A stretch of DNA of 64,000 nt from Pseudodesulfovibrio hydrargyri (GCF_001874525.1 NZ_LKAQ01000001.1:620001-684000), one strand, 5' to 3'; shown: positions 43,735 through 52,862, counted from the first letter of the stretch. Made by a program: numbers and translations. The notes: a model not told the origin generated them from the sequence alone.

Positions 43735-45789
43735 ATGGCTAAAACAACCCCGCTCGGCCCCTTGGTCCGCCCCGGCACGGTGGTGGAATTCATGCACGGC
43801 GACCAGCCCCAGCTCGCCTGGGTGCTCGAGGAATCGTCCGGCAAGCTCCGCCTGCTGACCATCAACAAGCGCGAGATGAAACTGCCCGCCGCCCGGCTGC
43901 TGCCGTGGCACGGCCCGGTGCTGTCCGCCGACGCCTCGCGCCAGGATATCCAGAATATCCTCAACGAGCGCCAGGAGGCGCGCGGCGAAATCCAGGCCGG
44001 GCTGAACGTCATGGAACTGTGGGACCTGGCCCAGGGCGAACTGGAATCCGCGCCCCTGACCTGGTTCGCCGATCTGCTCTGGGAGGAGTGGGACGAGGAC
44101 CGGCTGGCCGCGCTGGGCCGGGCCATGCTCCAGGCCAAGACCCACTTCAAGTTCCGCCCGCCCGTCTTCGAGATCTGGCCCGCCGAAAAGGTGGAGCAGA
44201 AACTCCGGCAACAGGCCGAGGAAAAGGAACGGGAGGCCATCACCGGCGCGGGCCAGACCCTGCTCAAGGACCTCTGGGCCGCCCACGGCCAGGGCCGCAG
44301 GCCGAACCTGCCCGACCTGGACCCGGAGCTGGCCAAAGGGCTTGCCCGCATCCTCAGGGGCAAGGTGGGCGAGAACCTGGACGAGAACGACCGCAAGATA
44401 TGGACGGCCATCTCCAAGGGGCTGCCCGACGTCCCGCACCTGGCCCTGCTCCTGGCCCAGACCTGGGGCGTGCTGCCCATGCACCACAACTATCACCTGG
44501 ACGAGGCCGACTACGCCTGGGGCGACGAGTGGTCGCAATCCTTCATCAATGAAATAGAAGAGATAGAAAACAGGTTTTTCAATCAGGCAGAGACGCCGGA
44601 GATCGAGGACCTGGTCTCCATCGACGGCAGTACCACCCGGGACATCGACGATGCCTTCCGCATCGAAAAACGCGGCGCGGGCTACAAGCTGTCAATCGTT
44701 CTGGCCCGGCCCGAGGCCCACTGGACCTTCGGCTCCCCCCTGGACCGGGCGGTCCTGCACCGGGCCACCAGCCTCTACCTGCCCGAAGGCACCAGCCACA
44801 TGATGCCCGAACGGCTCGGCACCGGCCAGTATTCCCTGTTGCAGGGAGAGGCGCGTCCGGCTCTGGTCGCGGACTTCTTCCTGGCGGCCGACGGCGCCCT
44901 GGACAAAGTCGAGCCGCGCACGGCCTGGGTCCGGGTCAAGGCCAACACCACCTACGAGGACGCGGACCGGGCCATCCGGGAGCGGACCGACGAATCCCTG
45001 ATGCTGGCCCATGACCTGGCCACCCACCTCCTGGAGCGGCGGCTGGCCTCGGGGGCGTGCGTCATCCGCAAGCCCGAGCCCATCGTCACCCTTACGGGCA
45101 GCGGCGCGCAGACCTCGGTGGATATCGAGCTCAAGACGCCCAGCCCGCGCTCGGAGCTGGTCATCAGCGAATTCATGATCCTGGCCAATTCGGGGCTGGC
45201 CCTGTGGGCAAAGGACAACGGCGTGCCCCTGCTCCACCGCACCCAGGACATCGCCCTGCCCCCGGAGGCCGCTGGCATCTTCACCGAGCCCGCCGAGATA
45301 CTGCGTTCGGTCAAGCTGCTCCTACCTCCGACACTGGAGACCGCGCCCAAGCGGCACGCGGCGCTCGGCGTGGCGGCCTACGCGCCGATCACCTCGCCGC
45401 TGCGGCGCTACACCGATTTCATCAACATGGCCCAGGTCAGCGCCTTTCTGGCTTCGGGCGAGCCGAGGCTCGACCGCGAGGAACTGGACCAGCTGATCAC
45501 CCACCTGAACATGCGCATCCAGTCGGTCAGCACGGTGCAGCGGTTCCGGCCCCGGTACTGGAAACTGGTCTACCTGGCCAAGCGCCGCCGCGAGTTCCAG
45601 CCCGCCGTGCTGGTGGACGAGGCCGGCCCCATGGCCACCCTGGCCATGCCGCACCTCCAGGTCAACGTGCGCGCGCCCAGAAAGATGCTCGGCGACAAGC
45701 TCTATCCGGGCCAGCGGTTCCAGATCAGCTTCTCGCGCATCGACCCGCTGACCAACGAAATCCGTCTGAGCGAGGCCCTGGAGGAATAA
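43735..45789 (+). CDS. RNase II/RNase R-family exoribonuclease
   Basis: 684 residues from ATG 43735. The central RNB domain (about 285-600) has the catalytic Asp cluster SIDGSTTRDIDDAFRIEK, a LYLPEGTSHMMPERLG segment and YAPITSPLRRYTDF(I/V)N. It degrades RNA processively 3' to 5'. The N-terminal 280 residues do not show the usual cold-shock domains; there is a helical region with LWEEWDEDR instead. This is typical of the RNB proteins of cyanobacteria and some deltaproteobacteria. It is followed by plsY after 70 bases. Confidence 0.88.
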   Translation: MAKTTPLGPLVRPGTVVEFMHGDQPQLAWVLEESSGKLRLLTINKREMKLPAARLLPWHGPVLSADASRQDIQNILNERQEARGEIQAGLNVMELWDLAQGELESAPLTWFADLLWEEWDEDRLAALGRAMLQAKTHFKFRPPVFEIWPAEKVEQKLRQQAEEKEREAITGAGQTLLKDLWAAHGQGRRPNLPDLDPELAKGLARILRGKVGENLDENDRKIWTAISKGLPDVPHLALLLAQTWGVLPMHHNYHLDEADYAWGDEWSQSFINEIEEIENRFFNQAETPEIEDLVSIDGSTTRDIDDAFRIEKRGAGYKLSIVLARPEAHWTFGSPLDRAVLHRATSLYLPEGTSHMMPERLGTGQYSLLQGEARPALVADFFLAADGALDKVEPRTAWVRVKANTTYEDADRAIRERTDESLMLAHDLATHLLERRLASGACVIRKPEPIVTLTGSGAQTSVDIELKTPSPRSELVISEFMILANSGLALWAKDNGVPLLHRTQDIALPPEAAGIFTEPAEILRSVKLLLPPTLETAPKRHAALGVAAYAPITSPLRRYTDFINMAQVSAFLASGEPRLDREELDQLITHLNMRIQSVSTVQRFRPRYWKLVYLAKRRREFQPAVLVDEAGPMATLAMPHLQVNVRAPRKMLGDKLYPGQRFQISFSRIDPLTNEIRLSEALEE

Positions 45790-45859
45790 GCGTGCTTTTC
45801 AACGTGCCGCAAAATCTGTAATATCACGCAGCAATCGCGATTTATCAGGAGAAATCACC

Positions 45860-46447
45860 ATGACCTTCATTTTCTGGGCCCTGCTCGCCTATGTCCTCGG
45901 CTCCATCCCCTTCGGGCTGGTCATCGCCAAGTCCGCGTGCGGCATCGACCCGCGGAAGGACGGCAGCAGGAACACCGGGGCCACCAACGTGGCCCGGCTG
46001 TGCGGCATGAAGTACGGCATCGCCACCCTGGCCTGCGACCTGCTCAAGGGACTGCTCCCCGTGGTCTTCGCCGCCTCCTGGCTCGAATCCCCGTTCGCCC
46101 TGTCCCTGGTCGCCCTGGCGGCCATCCTGGGCCACGTCTTTTCCTGCTTCATGGGCTTCAAAGGCGGCAAGGCCGTGGCCACCACCGTGGGCGCGTTCCT
46201 GGGGCTGGCCTTCTGGCCCGCGCTGATCTGCATCGTCCTGTGCCTGCTCATGGTCTGGCTCACCGGGCACGTGTCCATGGGCTCCCTGACCTTCGCCCTG
46301 TCCCTGCCCGTACTCATGCTCCTGTCCGGCAACTTCGCCTTCATCCCCGTGGCCGTGGTGGTCATGCTCGTCCTGTTCTGGCGACACAGGGAGAACATCC
46401 GCCGCCTGGCCAGGGGCGAGGAAAATCCCTGGCTCAAAAAGGGGTAA
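45860..46447 (+). CDS. plsY: Acyl-phosphate:glycerol-3-phosphate acyltransferase
   Basis: 195 residues from ATG 45860 with AGGAGA upstream. It transfers acyl groups from acyl-phosphate to glycerol-3-phosphate, the first step of phospholipid synthesis, in the inner membrane. Motifs: GSIPFGLVIAK, DGSRNTGATNVAR (phosphate loop) and FKGGKAVATTVGAFLG. About five membrane segments. A CDF transporter gene begins 5 bases after its stop, so they are probably coupled. Confidence 0.95.
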   Translation: MTFIFWALLAYVLGSIPFGLVIAKSACGIDPRKDGSRNTGATNVARLCGMKYGIATLACDLLKGLLPVVFAASWLESPFALSLVALAAILGHVFSCFMGFKGGKAVATTVGAFLGLAFWPALICIVLCLLMVWLTGHVSMGSLTFALSLPVLMLLSGNFAFIPVAVVVMLVLFWRHRENIRRLARGEENPWLKKG

Positions 46448-46451
46448 CCCC

Positions 46452-47423
46452 GTGCAGAAGGCCTCCCCCAAGCGCTACGCCGTCTACTCCATCGGGGCGT
46501 CCATCGTGACCCTGGTGCTGAAGTTCGGCGCATGGGGGATGACCGGCTCGGTCGGCCTGCTCTCGGACGCCACCGAATCCCTGGTCAACCTGACCGCGGG
46601 CGTCCTCGCCCTGACGGCCATCACCATCGCTCTGCGCCCGGCCGACGCGGACCACGCCTACGGCCACGGCAAGGCGGAATATTTCTCCAGCGGCATCGAG
46701 GGCTCGCTGATCATCGTGGCCGCCTTCGGCATCGGCTACGCGGCCGTGGACCGCTTCCTCTCGCCCCAGGACCTGCGCCACCTCGGCCCCGGCCTGGTCC
46801 TGGCCCTGGTCTCCTCGGCCGTCAACTTCCTGGTCGCCCGGATCATGCTCCGCGCGGCCGACCGGTTCGACTCCATCACCCTGGAGGCGGACGCCCGGCA
46901 CCTGCTGACCGACGTCTGGACCTCGGTGGGGATGGTGGCCGGGCTGGCCGTGATCATCGTCATGCCCCAATGGAAGATCCTGGACCCGATCATCGCCGTG
47001 ATCATGGCCGTGAACATCGTCTTCACCGGGATCGGGCTGCTCAAGCGGTCCGTGGGCGGGCTCATGGACGACGCCCTGCCCGAAGAGGAACTCAAGCTCA
47101 TCGCCAACGCCATCCACAGCTACGCGGGCACGGAGTCGTCCTTCCACGGCCTGCGCACGCGCAAGTCCGGGCCCAAGCGATTCATCGATTTTCATTTGGT
47201 GGTGCCCGGTTCCATGACTGTGCACGATTCCCATGAACTGTGTGAACTCATTGAAGAACTCATCCACTCCAAGCTGCCCCGCGCCGAGGTGACCATCCAC
47301 GTCGAGCCGCTGGAATGCGACACCTCCTATGACGGGAGGGACGTGGGCGGAGCCTGCGCGGCCAGTCTTGGCGGAGAATGTCCCATGATGTCGCCTCCTT
47401 TGACGGACAAATCGGGCGAGTAG
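46452..47423 (+). CDS. Cation diffusion facilitator (CDF) efflux transporter
   Basis: 323 residues from GTG 46452, 5 bases after plsY. Six membrane helices carry the metal site: LLSDATESLVNLTA in helix 2 and EADARHLLTDVWTSVG in helix 5 (D-x-x-H-x-x-x-D pattern), with a His loop ADADHAYGHGKAEYF. A cytoplasmic ferredoxin-like domain (about 210-300) has H-containing strands (FIDFHLVVPG, TIHVEPLE) and a Cys-rich tail. It exports divalent metal, Zn2+, Fe2+ or Mn2+; which one is not decided by these residues. Confidence 0.92.
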   Translation: MQKASPKRYAVYSIGASIVTLVLKFGAWGMTGSVGLLSDATESLVNLTAGVLALTAITIALRPADADHAYGHGKAEYFSSGIEGSLIIVAAFGIGYAAVDRFLSPQDLRHLGPGLVLALVSSAVNFLVARIMLRAADRFDSITLEADARHLLTDVWTSVGMVAGLAVIIVMPQWKILDPIIAVIMAVNIVFTGIGLLKRSVGGLMDDALPEEELKLIANAIHSYAGTESSFHGLRTRKSGPKRFIDFHLVVPGSMTVHDSHELCELIEELIHSKLPRAEVTIHVEPLECDTSYDGRDVGGACAASLGGECPMMSPPLTDKSGE

Positions 47424-47518
47424 ACCCTGCTCCCCCACCTCTTTCGAGGTCCATGGGCCGAGGCCCATGTCTTTTGTCACGTCCTTAACCGGCCCTGGCG
47501 CCGGACACGAGGTAACAC

Positions 47519-48088
47519 ATGGATATTCTGCTTCAGATATGGGGCGGGTCTTCGTACCTGCTCAACAAGATATGCTTTTCCCGGGCGGAGCGCAGCGCCG
47601 CCCCGGAATCCAACAAGGCCTGGCGGCTGCGGTCGTGGGCCATCTTCCTGGCCGGGCTGCCCGCCTGGGTCACCGTTTTCATCCTGGAACACAACTGGAT
47701 CGCGGCCGCCGTGGAGGCGGGCGGCGCGCCGGCCATGCTCATGGGCTTCATCATCGCCCTGCGCGGCCATGGGCGCGAACCGAGATGGCTCGACTACATG
47801 GCGCGCTTCTCGGTGGTCTTCGGGCTGGCGGCAAGCCTGTATGATTTCGGTGGGATAACGACCCTGACGCAGATCTACGAACTGTGCGTGGCCGCCGGAT
47901 TCCTGATCGGCACCTACTTCTCGGCCAAAGACAACGTGAACGGCTACTTCGGGTTCATGCTCGGGAACCTCAGTTGCGCGGTCCTGATGGGCAGCCAGGG
48001 CTATTACATCCTCATGGCCCAGCAACTGGTCTCGCTGATCTTTGTGGCCGACGCCTACCGCGCCCGCCGCAGGGCGGGCCGCGGGTAA
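47519..48088 (+). CDS. Multi-pass membrane protein of unknown function
   Basis: 189 residues from ATG 47519. About six hydrophobic segments (SWAIFLAGLPAWVTVFIL, PAMLMGFIIAL, FSVVFGLAASLYDFGGI, YELCVAAGFLIGTYFSA, YFGFMLGNLSCAVLMGS, AQQLVSLIFVADAY) with a GSSYLLNKICFSRAE start. Length and topology recall PnuC-type or PQ-loop carriers, but no signature motif was recognised. It is convergent with hflX. Confidence 0.75.
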   Translation: MDILLQIWGGSSYLLNKICFSRAERSAAPESNKAWRLRSWAIFLAGLPAWVTVFILEHNWIAAAVEAGGAPAMLMGFIIALRGHGREPRWLDYMARFSVVFGLAASLYDFGGITTLTQIYELCVAAGFLIGTYFSAKDNVNGYFGFMLGNLSCAVLMGSQGYYILMAQQLVSLIFVADAYRARRRAGRG

Positions 48089-48103
48089 TGGGCCGGGAAG
48101 ACC

Positions 48104-49822
48104 TCAGGCGCCCTGCTTCTCCCACGGGAGGTTGCCGAGGATGGCCTCGACCACCGGCTCCAGAGAGGCGCGGTCCACGGCCACGGCCGGGATGCCCTCG
48201 GGGAAGACGCGGGCCATCGCTTCGCGTCCTTCCTCGTCGAGCCTGTCCCACTTGTTCAGGACCAGGATGGACGGGATCTCGGCCAGCTCCATTTCGTCGA
48301 GAATGGCGCGGACCGCCTCCACCTGCTCCTCCACCTCCGGGTGGGAGGCGTCGCAGACGAGCACGAGCAGGTCGGCCGAGTCCAGCTCCTCCAGGGTGGC
48401 CCTGAAGGCCTCCTTGAGGTCCGGCGGCAACCGGCGGATGAAGCCGACCGTGTCGGTCAGGACCACCTCGCGCTCCTCGGGAAAACGGATGCGGCGGCTG
48501 GTCGGGTCCAGGGTGGCGAAGAGCTTGTCCTCGGCCAGGACCTTGGAACTGGTCAGAGTGTTCAGCAGCGTGGACTTGCCCGCGTTGGTGTAGCCCACCA
48601 GCGAGACGATGGGCAGCCCGGCCTTGGCCCGGCGCTCGCGGGTCTGGGAGCGGTGTCTGCGGACCTGCTTGAGCTCGGCCTTGAGCCGGGTCAGCCGGTC
48701 GTTGGCCCGGCGGCGGTCGATCTCGAGCTTGGTCTCGCCCGGCCCGCGCCCGCCGATGCCGCCCATGAGCCGGGACATGGCCCGGTTCTTTCCCACCAGC
48801 CTGGGCAGAGTGTACTTGAGCTGGGCCATCTCCACCTGGAGCTTGCCCGACTTGGAAGTGGCGTGCTGGGCGAAGATGTCCAGGATGAGTTGGGTGCGGT
48901 CCAGGATCTTGCGCTCGGTGATCTCGGCCAGGTTGCGCATCTGGGTGGGCGACAGCTCCTGGTCGAAGATGATGATCGAGGCGTTGGCCTGCAACGCCCG
49001 GACCTCGAGATCGGCCAGCTTGCCCTTGCCCATGATGAACTTGGGATTGCGCTGGCGCACCCGCTGGATCATGGTTCCGGCCGCCACCAGCCCGGCGGTA
49101 TCGGCCAGTTCGGCCAGCTCCTCCAGGGAGAGTTCCTGCACCGGGCGCGGGGTCTCGTCCACGCTGACCAAAAGCGCCCGGTCCTCGTCCGAGCCCAGCC
49201 CCTGCCCGTCCGCCTGGCGGCCGAACTCGTCCTCGATGGCCGAGGTGATGGCCCCCAGGTCATGGTCGAAGCGGTCCCAGCGCACGGGCGGGAAAAGTTC
49301 GTAGCTCTTCTCGTCCGTGTTGGGCGGCAGCAGGTGGGCGGCCTCCACGGCCACCGGAAATCCCTCGCGCACGGTCAGGGAGGCCACGGAGTCCAGCCGC
49401 AGGAAGACCATGTCCATGAGGTCCTCCTGGCTCAGGCTCTCCTCGGCCAGGTGGGTGTGCAGCAGGCGCAGGCCGCGCAGACGGCCCGAACTCATGCGCG
49501 CCCTGGGCAGCTCCGGGATGTAGATGGACCGGTTGTCGCCGACCAGGACCATGGCCACCTTGCCCTGGCGGTCGATGAGCAGGCCGAGTTGGCGGCCGGT
49601 GTCCTCGGACAGCTCGGCCAGTTCGCGGGCCTGCTCGTTGGTGTAGGCCTCGCTGACCGGGAACTGACGCTGGTACAGGCGGGACAGCCGCTTGATCTGG
49701 CTGGGCTTCAACCCTTGCAGGTTGCCCTTGGGCTTCTGGGCTATGATGACGCTCCTGGATAAAACGTGTCCGCGGCGGTCCCACGACCGATTTCCGCAGC
49801 CGAAAAATTTCTGGAATCCCAT
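48104..49822 (-). CDS. hflX: HflX ribosome-associated GTPase
   Basis: 572 residues from ATG 49822; start uncertain, because a hairpin (49826-49866) sits directly before it. The N-terminal 200 residues are an extension, followed by the HflX nucleotide-binding domain (DQELSPTQMRNL, GGIGGRGPGETKLE) and a GTPase domain with P-loop VGYTNAGKSTLLNTL, switch II LTDTVGFIRRLPPDL and NKWDRLD. HflX splits or rescues stalled ribosomes under stress. It lies 120 bases downstream of the IMP cyclohydrolase gene on the same strand. Confidence 0.92.
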   Translation of the reverse strand: MGFQKFFGCGNRSWDRRGHVLSRSVIIAQKPKGNLQGLKPSQIKRLSRLYQRQFPVSEAYTNEQARELAELSEDTGRQLGLLIDRQGKVAMVLVGDNRSIYIPELPRARMSSGRLRGLRLLHTHLAEESLSQEDLMDMVFLRLDSVASLTVREGFPVAVEAAHLLPPNTDEKSYELFPPVRWDRFDHDLGAITSAIEDEFGRQADGQGLGSDEDRALLVSVDETPRPVQELSLEELAELADTAGLVAAGTMIQRVRQRNPKFIMGKGKLADLEVRALQANASIIIFDQELSPTQMRNLAEITERKILDRTQLILDIFAQHATSKSGKLQVEMAQLKYTLPRLVGKNRAMSRLMGGIGGRGPGETKLEIDRRRANDRLTRLKAELKQVRRHRSQTRERRAKAGLPIVSLVGYTNAGKSTLLNTLTSSKVLAEDKLFATLDPTSRRIRFPEEREVVLTDTVGFIRRLPPDLKEAFRATLEELDSADLLVLVCDASHPEVEEQVEAVRAILDEMELAEIPSILVLNKWDRLDEEGREAMARVFPEGIPAVAVDRASLEPVVEAILGNLPWEKQGA

Positions 49823-49825
49823 TGT

Positions 49826-49866
49826 CGATCAGGGAGCCGGGACCCTTGATCCCAACTCCCTGATCG
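49826..49866 (-). promoter_or_regulatory. Inverted repeat in the hflX leader
   Basis: CGATCAGGGAG (49826-49836) pairs perfectly with CTCCCTGATCG (49856-49866) around a 19-base loop that contains GGGA...TCCC. It sits between the IMP cyclohydrolase stop and the hflX start. It could be an attenuator, a processing site or an operator; no T-run follows on the minus strand. Confidence 0.45.
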
Positions 49867-49941
49867 GCGTGATTCGACTATGCACCCTCAAACGCCGCGC
49901 GGCAATCCCCCCGACGCCGCGCGGCGGACGAAAAACAACGC

Positions 49942-50538
49942 CTAGGCGTCGTTTTCGCTGAGGTATTTCGTGATCATGGCGTCGTATTCGCTGGTCAGCC
50001 GGAAGGTCAGGGTGGCCATCTCCTTGCGGAATTCCAGGGTCAGGCCGCCATGCTCCTCGATCTCCTTTACCACGGTCTCGTAGTACTGGGGATCGGGGAC
50101 CACACAGATGGAGTGGAAGTTCTTGGCCGTGGCCCGCAGCATGGTCGGGCCGCCGATGTCGATCTGCTCCACCGCCGCCTTGAGGTCCAACCCCTTGGCC
50201 ACCGCGTCGGCGAAGTTGTACAGGTTGACGCAGACCAGGTCGAAGGGCTCGATGCCGAAATCGCGCAGGGTCTCCATGTGCGCCTCGTCGTCCTTGTCGG
50301 CCAGGATGCCGCCGTGGATGTGCGGGTGCAGGGTCTTGACCCGGCCGCCCAGGATTTCGGGGAAATCGGTGACGTCGGACACCGAGGTGACCGGCAGCCC
50401 GGCGTCCTTCAGCATCTTCTTGGTCCCTCCGGTGGACACCAGTTCGCAATCCCGGTCCACCAGGAATTTGCCGAACTCGGCCAGACCGGTCTTGTCCGTA
50501 ACGGATAGTATCGCTCTCTTAACAGGCAACAGATTCAT
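49942..50538 (-). CDS. purH: IMP cyclohydrolase, stand-alone half of PurH
   Basis: 198 residues from ATG 50538. It is only the IMPCH (MGS-like) domain: AILSVTDKTGLAEFGKFL, VSTGGTKKML, SVSDVTDFPEILGGRVKTLHP and the GGPTMLRATAKNF loop. It closes FAICAR to IMP, the last step of purine synthesis. The partner AICAR transformylase is encoded 6.6 kb away on the other strand (42020-43294). Bifunctional PurH is the norm in most bacteria; here the two activities are separate proteins. Confidence 0.93.
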   Translation of the reverse strand: MNLLPVKRAILSVTDKTGLAEFGKFLVDRDCELVSTGGTKKMLKDAGLPVTSVSDVTDFPEILGGRVKTLHPHIHGGILADKDDEAHMETLRDFGIEPFDLVCVNLYNFADAVAKGLDLKAAVEQIDIGGPTMLRATAKNFHSICVVPDPQYYETVVKEIEEHGGLTLEFRKEMATLTFRLTSEYDAMITKYLSENDA

Positions 50539-50995
50539 CGCAACCTCACTTGATGTTTTGAGTGCCTGTGCCAGATTTGCCGCCCAAACGCAAGGCGCGG
50601 AAGGCCATGGTTTCCGGCGAAAAACCGCCCGACGGGACTCTGGTTTTCCACAGGTGTGTATAACGGGAAAAAGAGTGAATCCGAAAAAACCGGAAAAACC
50701 GGGAGTTAGGCGCCCGATGCGCGGCCAGAGTCATACCCCGCGGGGATCGCCTACTATGGACGGAAGATCAACGAAAACAGCACAAAAGCCATTTCCGGAT
50801 ATGGCTCGAGGGAACGGGCGCGCGCGGGGCAAGGGGGATGGGAAGCGGAAAGCAGACAAGACCGTGCGCAGGCTGATGCGCGAACGGTTGCCACGTGGGT
50901 GGCGGCCGGGCCGCCGGACGGTCTCAAGGCTGATTTCCCGCCCCGCCTCCGCAAGGGACGCGGGACGGGAAATCAACGGGGAGGGGAGACCGTTG
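50539..50995. other. 457-base gap with no visible gene
   Basis: No coding frame here looks real on either strand; composition is GC-rich with poly-Arg shadow translations. It contains the hairpin at 50931-50975. The part next to the IMP cyclohydrolase gene (50539-50720) is A-rich on the plus strand with scattered GAAAAA and GGGAAAAA runs and probably carries that gene's promoter. Confidence 0.6.
50931..50975. repeat. Long imperfect hairpin downstream of the TPR gene
   Basis: Left arm 50931-50950 and right arm 50956-50975 match at 18 of 20 positions around the loop GCAAG (ends TGATTTCCCG / CGGGAAATCA). It lies 20 bases past the TPR gene stop. There is no T-run on the minus strand, so it may stabilise the mRNA 3' end rather than terminate. 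Confidence 0.5.
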
Positions 50996-51559
50996 TCAGG
51001 ACCGGAACTGGTCGAGCATTTCCTTGGCCGGCGCGTTCTCGGGATCCTTTTCCAGGATCGTCTCGAGTTCCTTGACGGCCGCGTCCTTCTGCCCGACGCA
51101 GGCGAGGCACCCGGCCAGGGAGTAGCGCACTTCGTGCTTGGCCGGATCGATTTCGAGATAGTTCTCGAGGTGCGGGATGATTTCGCCGATGCGTTCCAGT
51201 TCATGGCCGAGCCTGATCAGGCTGAACAGGGCGACCATGTTTTCGGGATTCATCCCGATGGCCTCGACGAACAGGGAAAAAGCCTGCTCCCTGTCGTTGT
51301 TCTCCATGCGGATGAGCGCTATCCCGGAAAGACTCTTGTCCGAAGGCGCGATCTTGTGGGCCTTCCTGTACATCAGTTCGGCGTCTTCCAGATCGCCGCG
51401 CTGAACGGCGACAGTGGCCAGCCCGAGATACGGGTCCGGATGGACGCCGTTGGAACTGACCGCCTTCTTGTAGTACTCCTCGGCCTTGTCCAGCTCACCC
51501 ATGAACAGGTAGCATTCGCCGAGTTCCTTGTTGATTTCGTAATCCAGATGACCACTCAT
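50996..51559 (-). CDS. TPR-repeat protein
   Basis: 187 residues from ATG 51559 with GGAGGGGA upstream; the open frame to 51643 adds an unlikely leader. At least four tetratricopeptide repeats are visible (GECYLFMGELDKAEEYYKKA, GLATVAVQRGDLEDAELMYRKA, then two to three further copies ending AAVKELETILEKDPENAPA). It should be a protein-binding scaffold in the cytoplasm. It is divergent from the flagellar operon 434 bases away, but its partner is unknown. Confidence 0.85.
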   Translation of the reverse strand: MSGHLDYEINKELGECYLFMGELDKAEEYYKKAVSSNGVHPDPYLGLATVAVQRGDLEDAELMYRKAHKIAPSDKSLSGIALIRMENNDREQAFSLFVEAIGMNPENMVALFSLIRLGHELERIGEIIPHLENYLEIDPAKHEVRYSLAGCLACVGQKDAAVKELETILEKDPENAPAKEMLDQFRS

Positions 51560-51993
51560 AGTTCCCCTCCATTTCTCCTTTGCCCGAGAGCGGGCTGAAA
51601 AGATCTCCATGGCCGAATCGGCCGCAACCGATCTAGCAATCAATGTGCCAAAAAGGGAAAAAACGAATTTTCCAGCACGGACACTATTTTCTTAATACGC
51701 TGTAATAAATATATTTTCACACAAACCGGCCAGCAAGCTCCAGAGCCTCAATCCTGCCCGAAACCACCCCGGGAGGCAGATTCTACCCTATTTTTATGCC
51801 CTGCCCGGACGGCACCGCCCCGAGCTCTTTGACCGGGAGTCTGACGCACGACAGGCCCATTGTCTACAAATTCTCTTCGATTTCAATAAGTTGTTTGATT
51901 GGAACGGGAGTTGCTAAGTCTCCTGCGGACTCGGCGGAAAAACATGCCTCCGCCGCCCCCAGGAACGTCACGCGAACGCAGGAGGAGCAAGGA
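51560..51993. other. 434-base divergent region between TPR gene and flgB
   Basis: The part next to the TPR gene (51640-51720) is AT-rich, with AAAAAGGG, TTTTCTTAATACG and TAATAAATATATTTTC stretches, and probably holds its promoter. The plus-strand half carries the sigma54 site at 51900 and, close to flgB, AGGAGGAGCAAGGA as ribosome site. No gene was recognised. Confidence 0.6.
51900..51915 (+). promoter_or_regulatory. Sigma54 promoter of the flagellar operon
   Basis: TGGAACG-GGAG-TTGCT matches the consensus TGGCACG-N4-TTGC(A/T) with one change; the invariant GG (51901-51902) and GC (51913-51914) have the exact 10-base spacing. Transcription should start near 51926, about 68 bases before flgB. 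Sigma54 control of middle flagellar genes is common. Confidence 0.75.
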
Positions 51994-52404
51994 ATGCGAG
52001 GACTTTTCGAGCATCACCTCAACATAACGGCAAAGGTCATGGACCTGCGCCTGCAACGTCAAAATATCGTCACGGGCAACATCGCCAACGTGAACACGCC
52101 GGGCTACAAAGCCCGCCGCCTCGAATTCGAGAACCAGCTCCAGGCCGCCTTGAACCAGGACGGACTGGGCAAGCTGACCCGCACCAAGCAGGACCACCTG
52201 CCCGCCACCTTCGACCCCGACGGATTCAAGGGCGAGGGGCTGGACGATTTCCGGGGCCGCGAGGTCTGGGGCCAGGACGAGGTCAACCTGGAAAAGGAAA
52301 TGGCCACCAACACGAAGAACACCATGATGTACAATGCCCTGGCCTCGGTCATCAAGAAGAGCTTCGACGGCATGAACAGAGTCATCCAGGAAGGGAGCAA
52401 GTAA
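51994..52404 (+). CDS. flgB: Flagellar basal-body rod protein FlgB
   Basis: 136 residues from ATG 51994 with AGGAGG upstream. It is a proximal rod subunit with the conserved N-terminal flagellar rod motif RQNIVTGNIANVNTPGYKAR and the paired C-terminal helix (NTMMYNALASVIKKSFDGM). It is exported through the flagellar type III apparatus. First gene of the flgB-flgC-fliE-fliF-fliG-fliH-fliI cluster; its stop is directly followed by the flgC ATG. Confidence 0.95.
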   Translation: MRGLFEHHLNITAKVMDLRLQRQNIVTGNIANVNTPGYKARRLEFENQLQAALNQDGLGKLTRTKQDHLPATFDPDGFKGEGLDDFRGREVWGQDEVNLEKEMATNTKNTMMYNALASVIKKSFDGMNRVIQEGSK

Positions 52405-52845
52405 ATGGATATCATGACCGCCCTCGACATCGGCGCGTCCGGGCTCTCGGCCCAGCGGGCGCAGCTGAACGTCATTTCCATGAACATGGCCAACATCCGG
52501 ACCACCAAGACCGAGGCGGGCGGCCCGTACCAGCGCAAGTCCGTGTCCTTCGAGGCCACACCGGTCTACTCGCCCTTCGACCAGGCCATGCAGGACCAGC
52601 TCAACCGCAACCTGGAAGGGGTCAAGGTGCTCGGCGTGATCCGTGACGAGCGTCCGTTCAAGCAGGTCTACGACCCGAACCATCCGGACGCCAACGACCA
52701 GGGCTACGTGTTCTACCCGGACATCAACGTGGTCGAGGAAATGGCCAACATGATGCAGGCCATGCGCGGATACGAGTCCAACGTCCAGACCATCGAAAGC
52801 GCCAAACGCATGTTCCAGAAAGCCCTGACCATCGGGCAGAGCTAG
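52405..52845 (+). CDS. flgC: Flagellar basal-body rod protein FlgC
   Basis: 146 residues from ATG 52405, zero bases after flgB. It has the rod-protein N-terminal motif LDIGASGLSAQRAQLNVISMNMANI and the C-terminal NVVEEMANMMQAMRGYESNVQTIESAK, typical of FlgC. It forms the proximal rod with FlgB and FlgF. fliE follows after 17 bases. Confidence 0.95.
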   Translation: MDIMTALDIGASGLSAQRAQLNVISMNMANIRTTKTEAGGPYQRKSVSFEATPVYSPFDQAMQDQLNRNLEGVKVLGVIRDERPFKQVYDPNHPDANDQGYVFYPDINVVEEMANMMQAMRGYESNVQTIESAKRMFQKALTIGQS

Positions 52846-52862
52846 GAAAAGGAGAAGAGCAA

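Noticed and set aside
50644..50652. DnaA box (TTTTCCACA) and possible replication origin
   Set aside because: A single near-match with one mismatch, no cluster, no AT-rich unwinding region and no dnaA or dnaN nearby.
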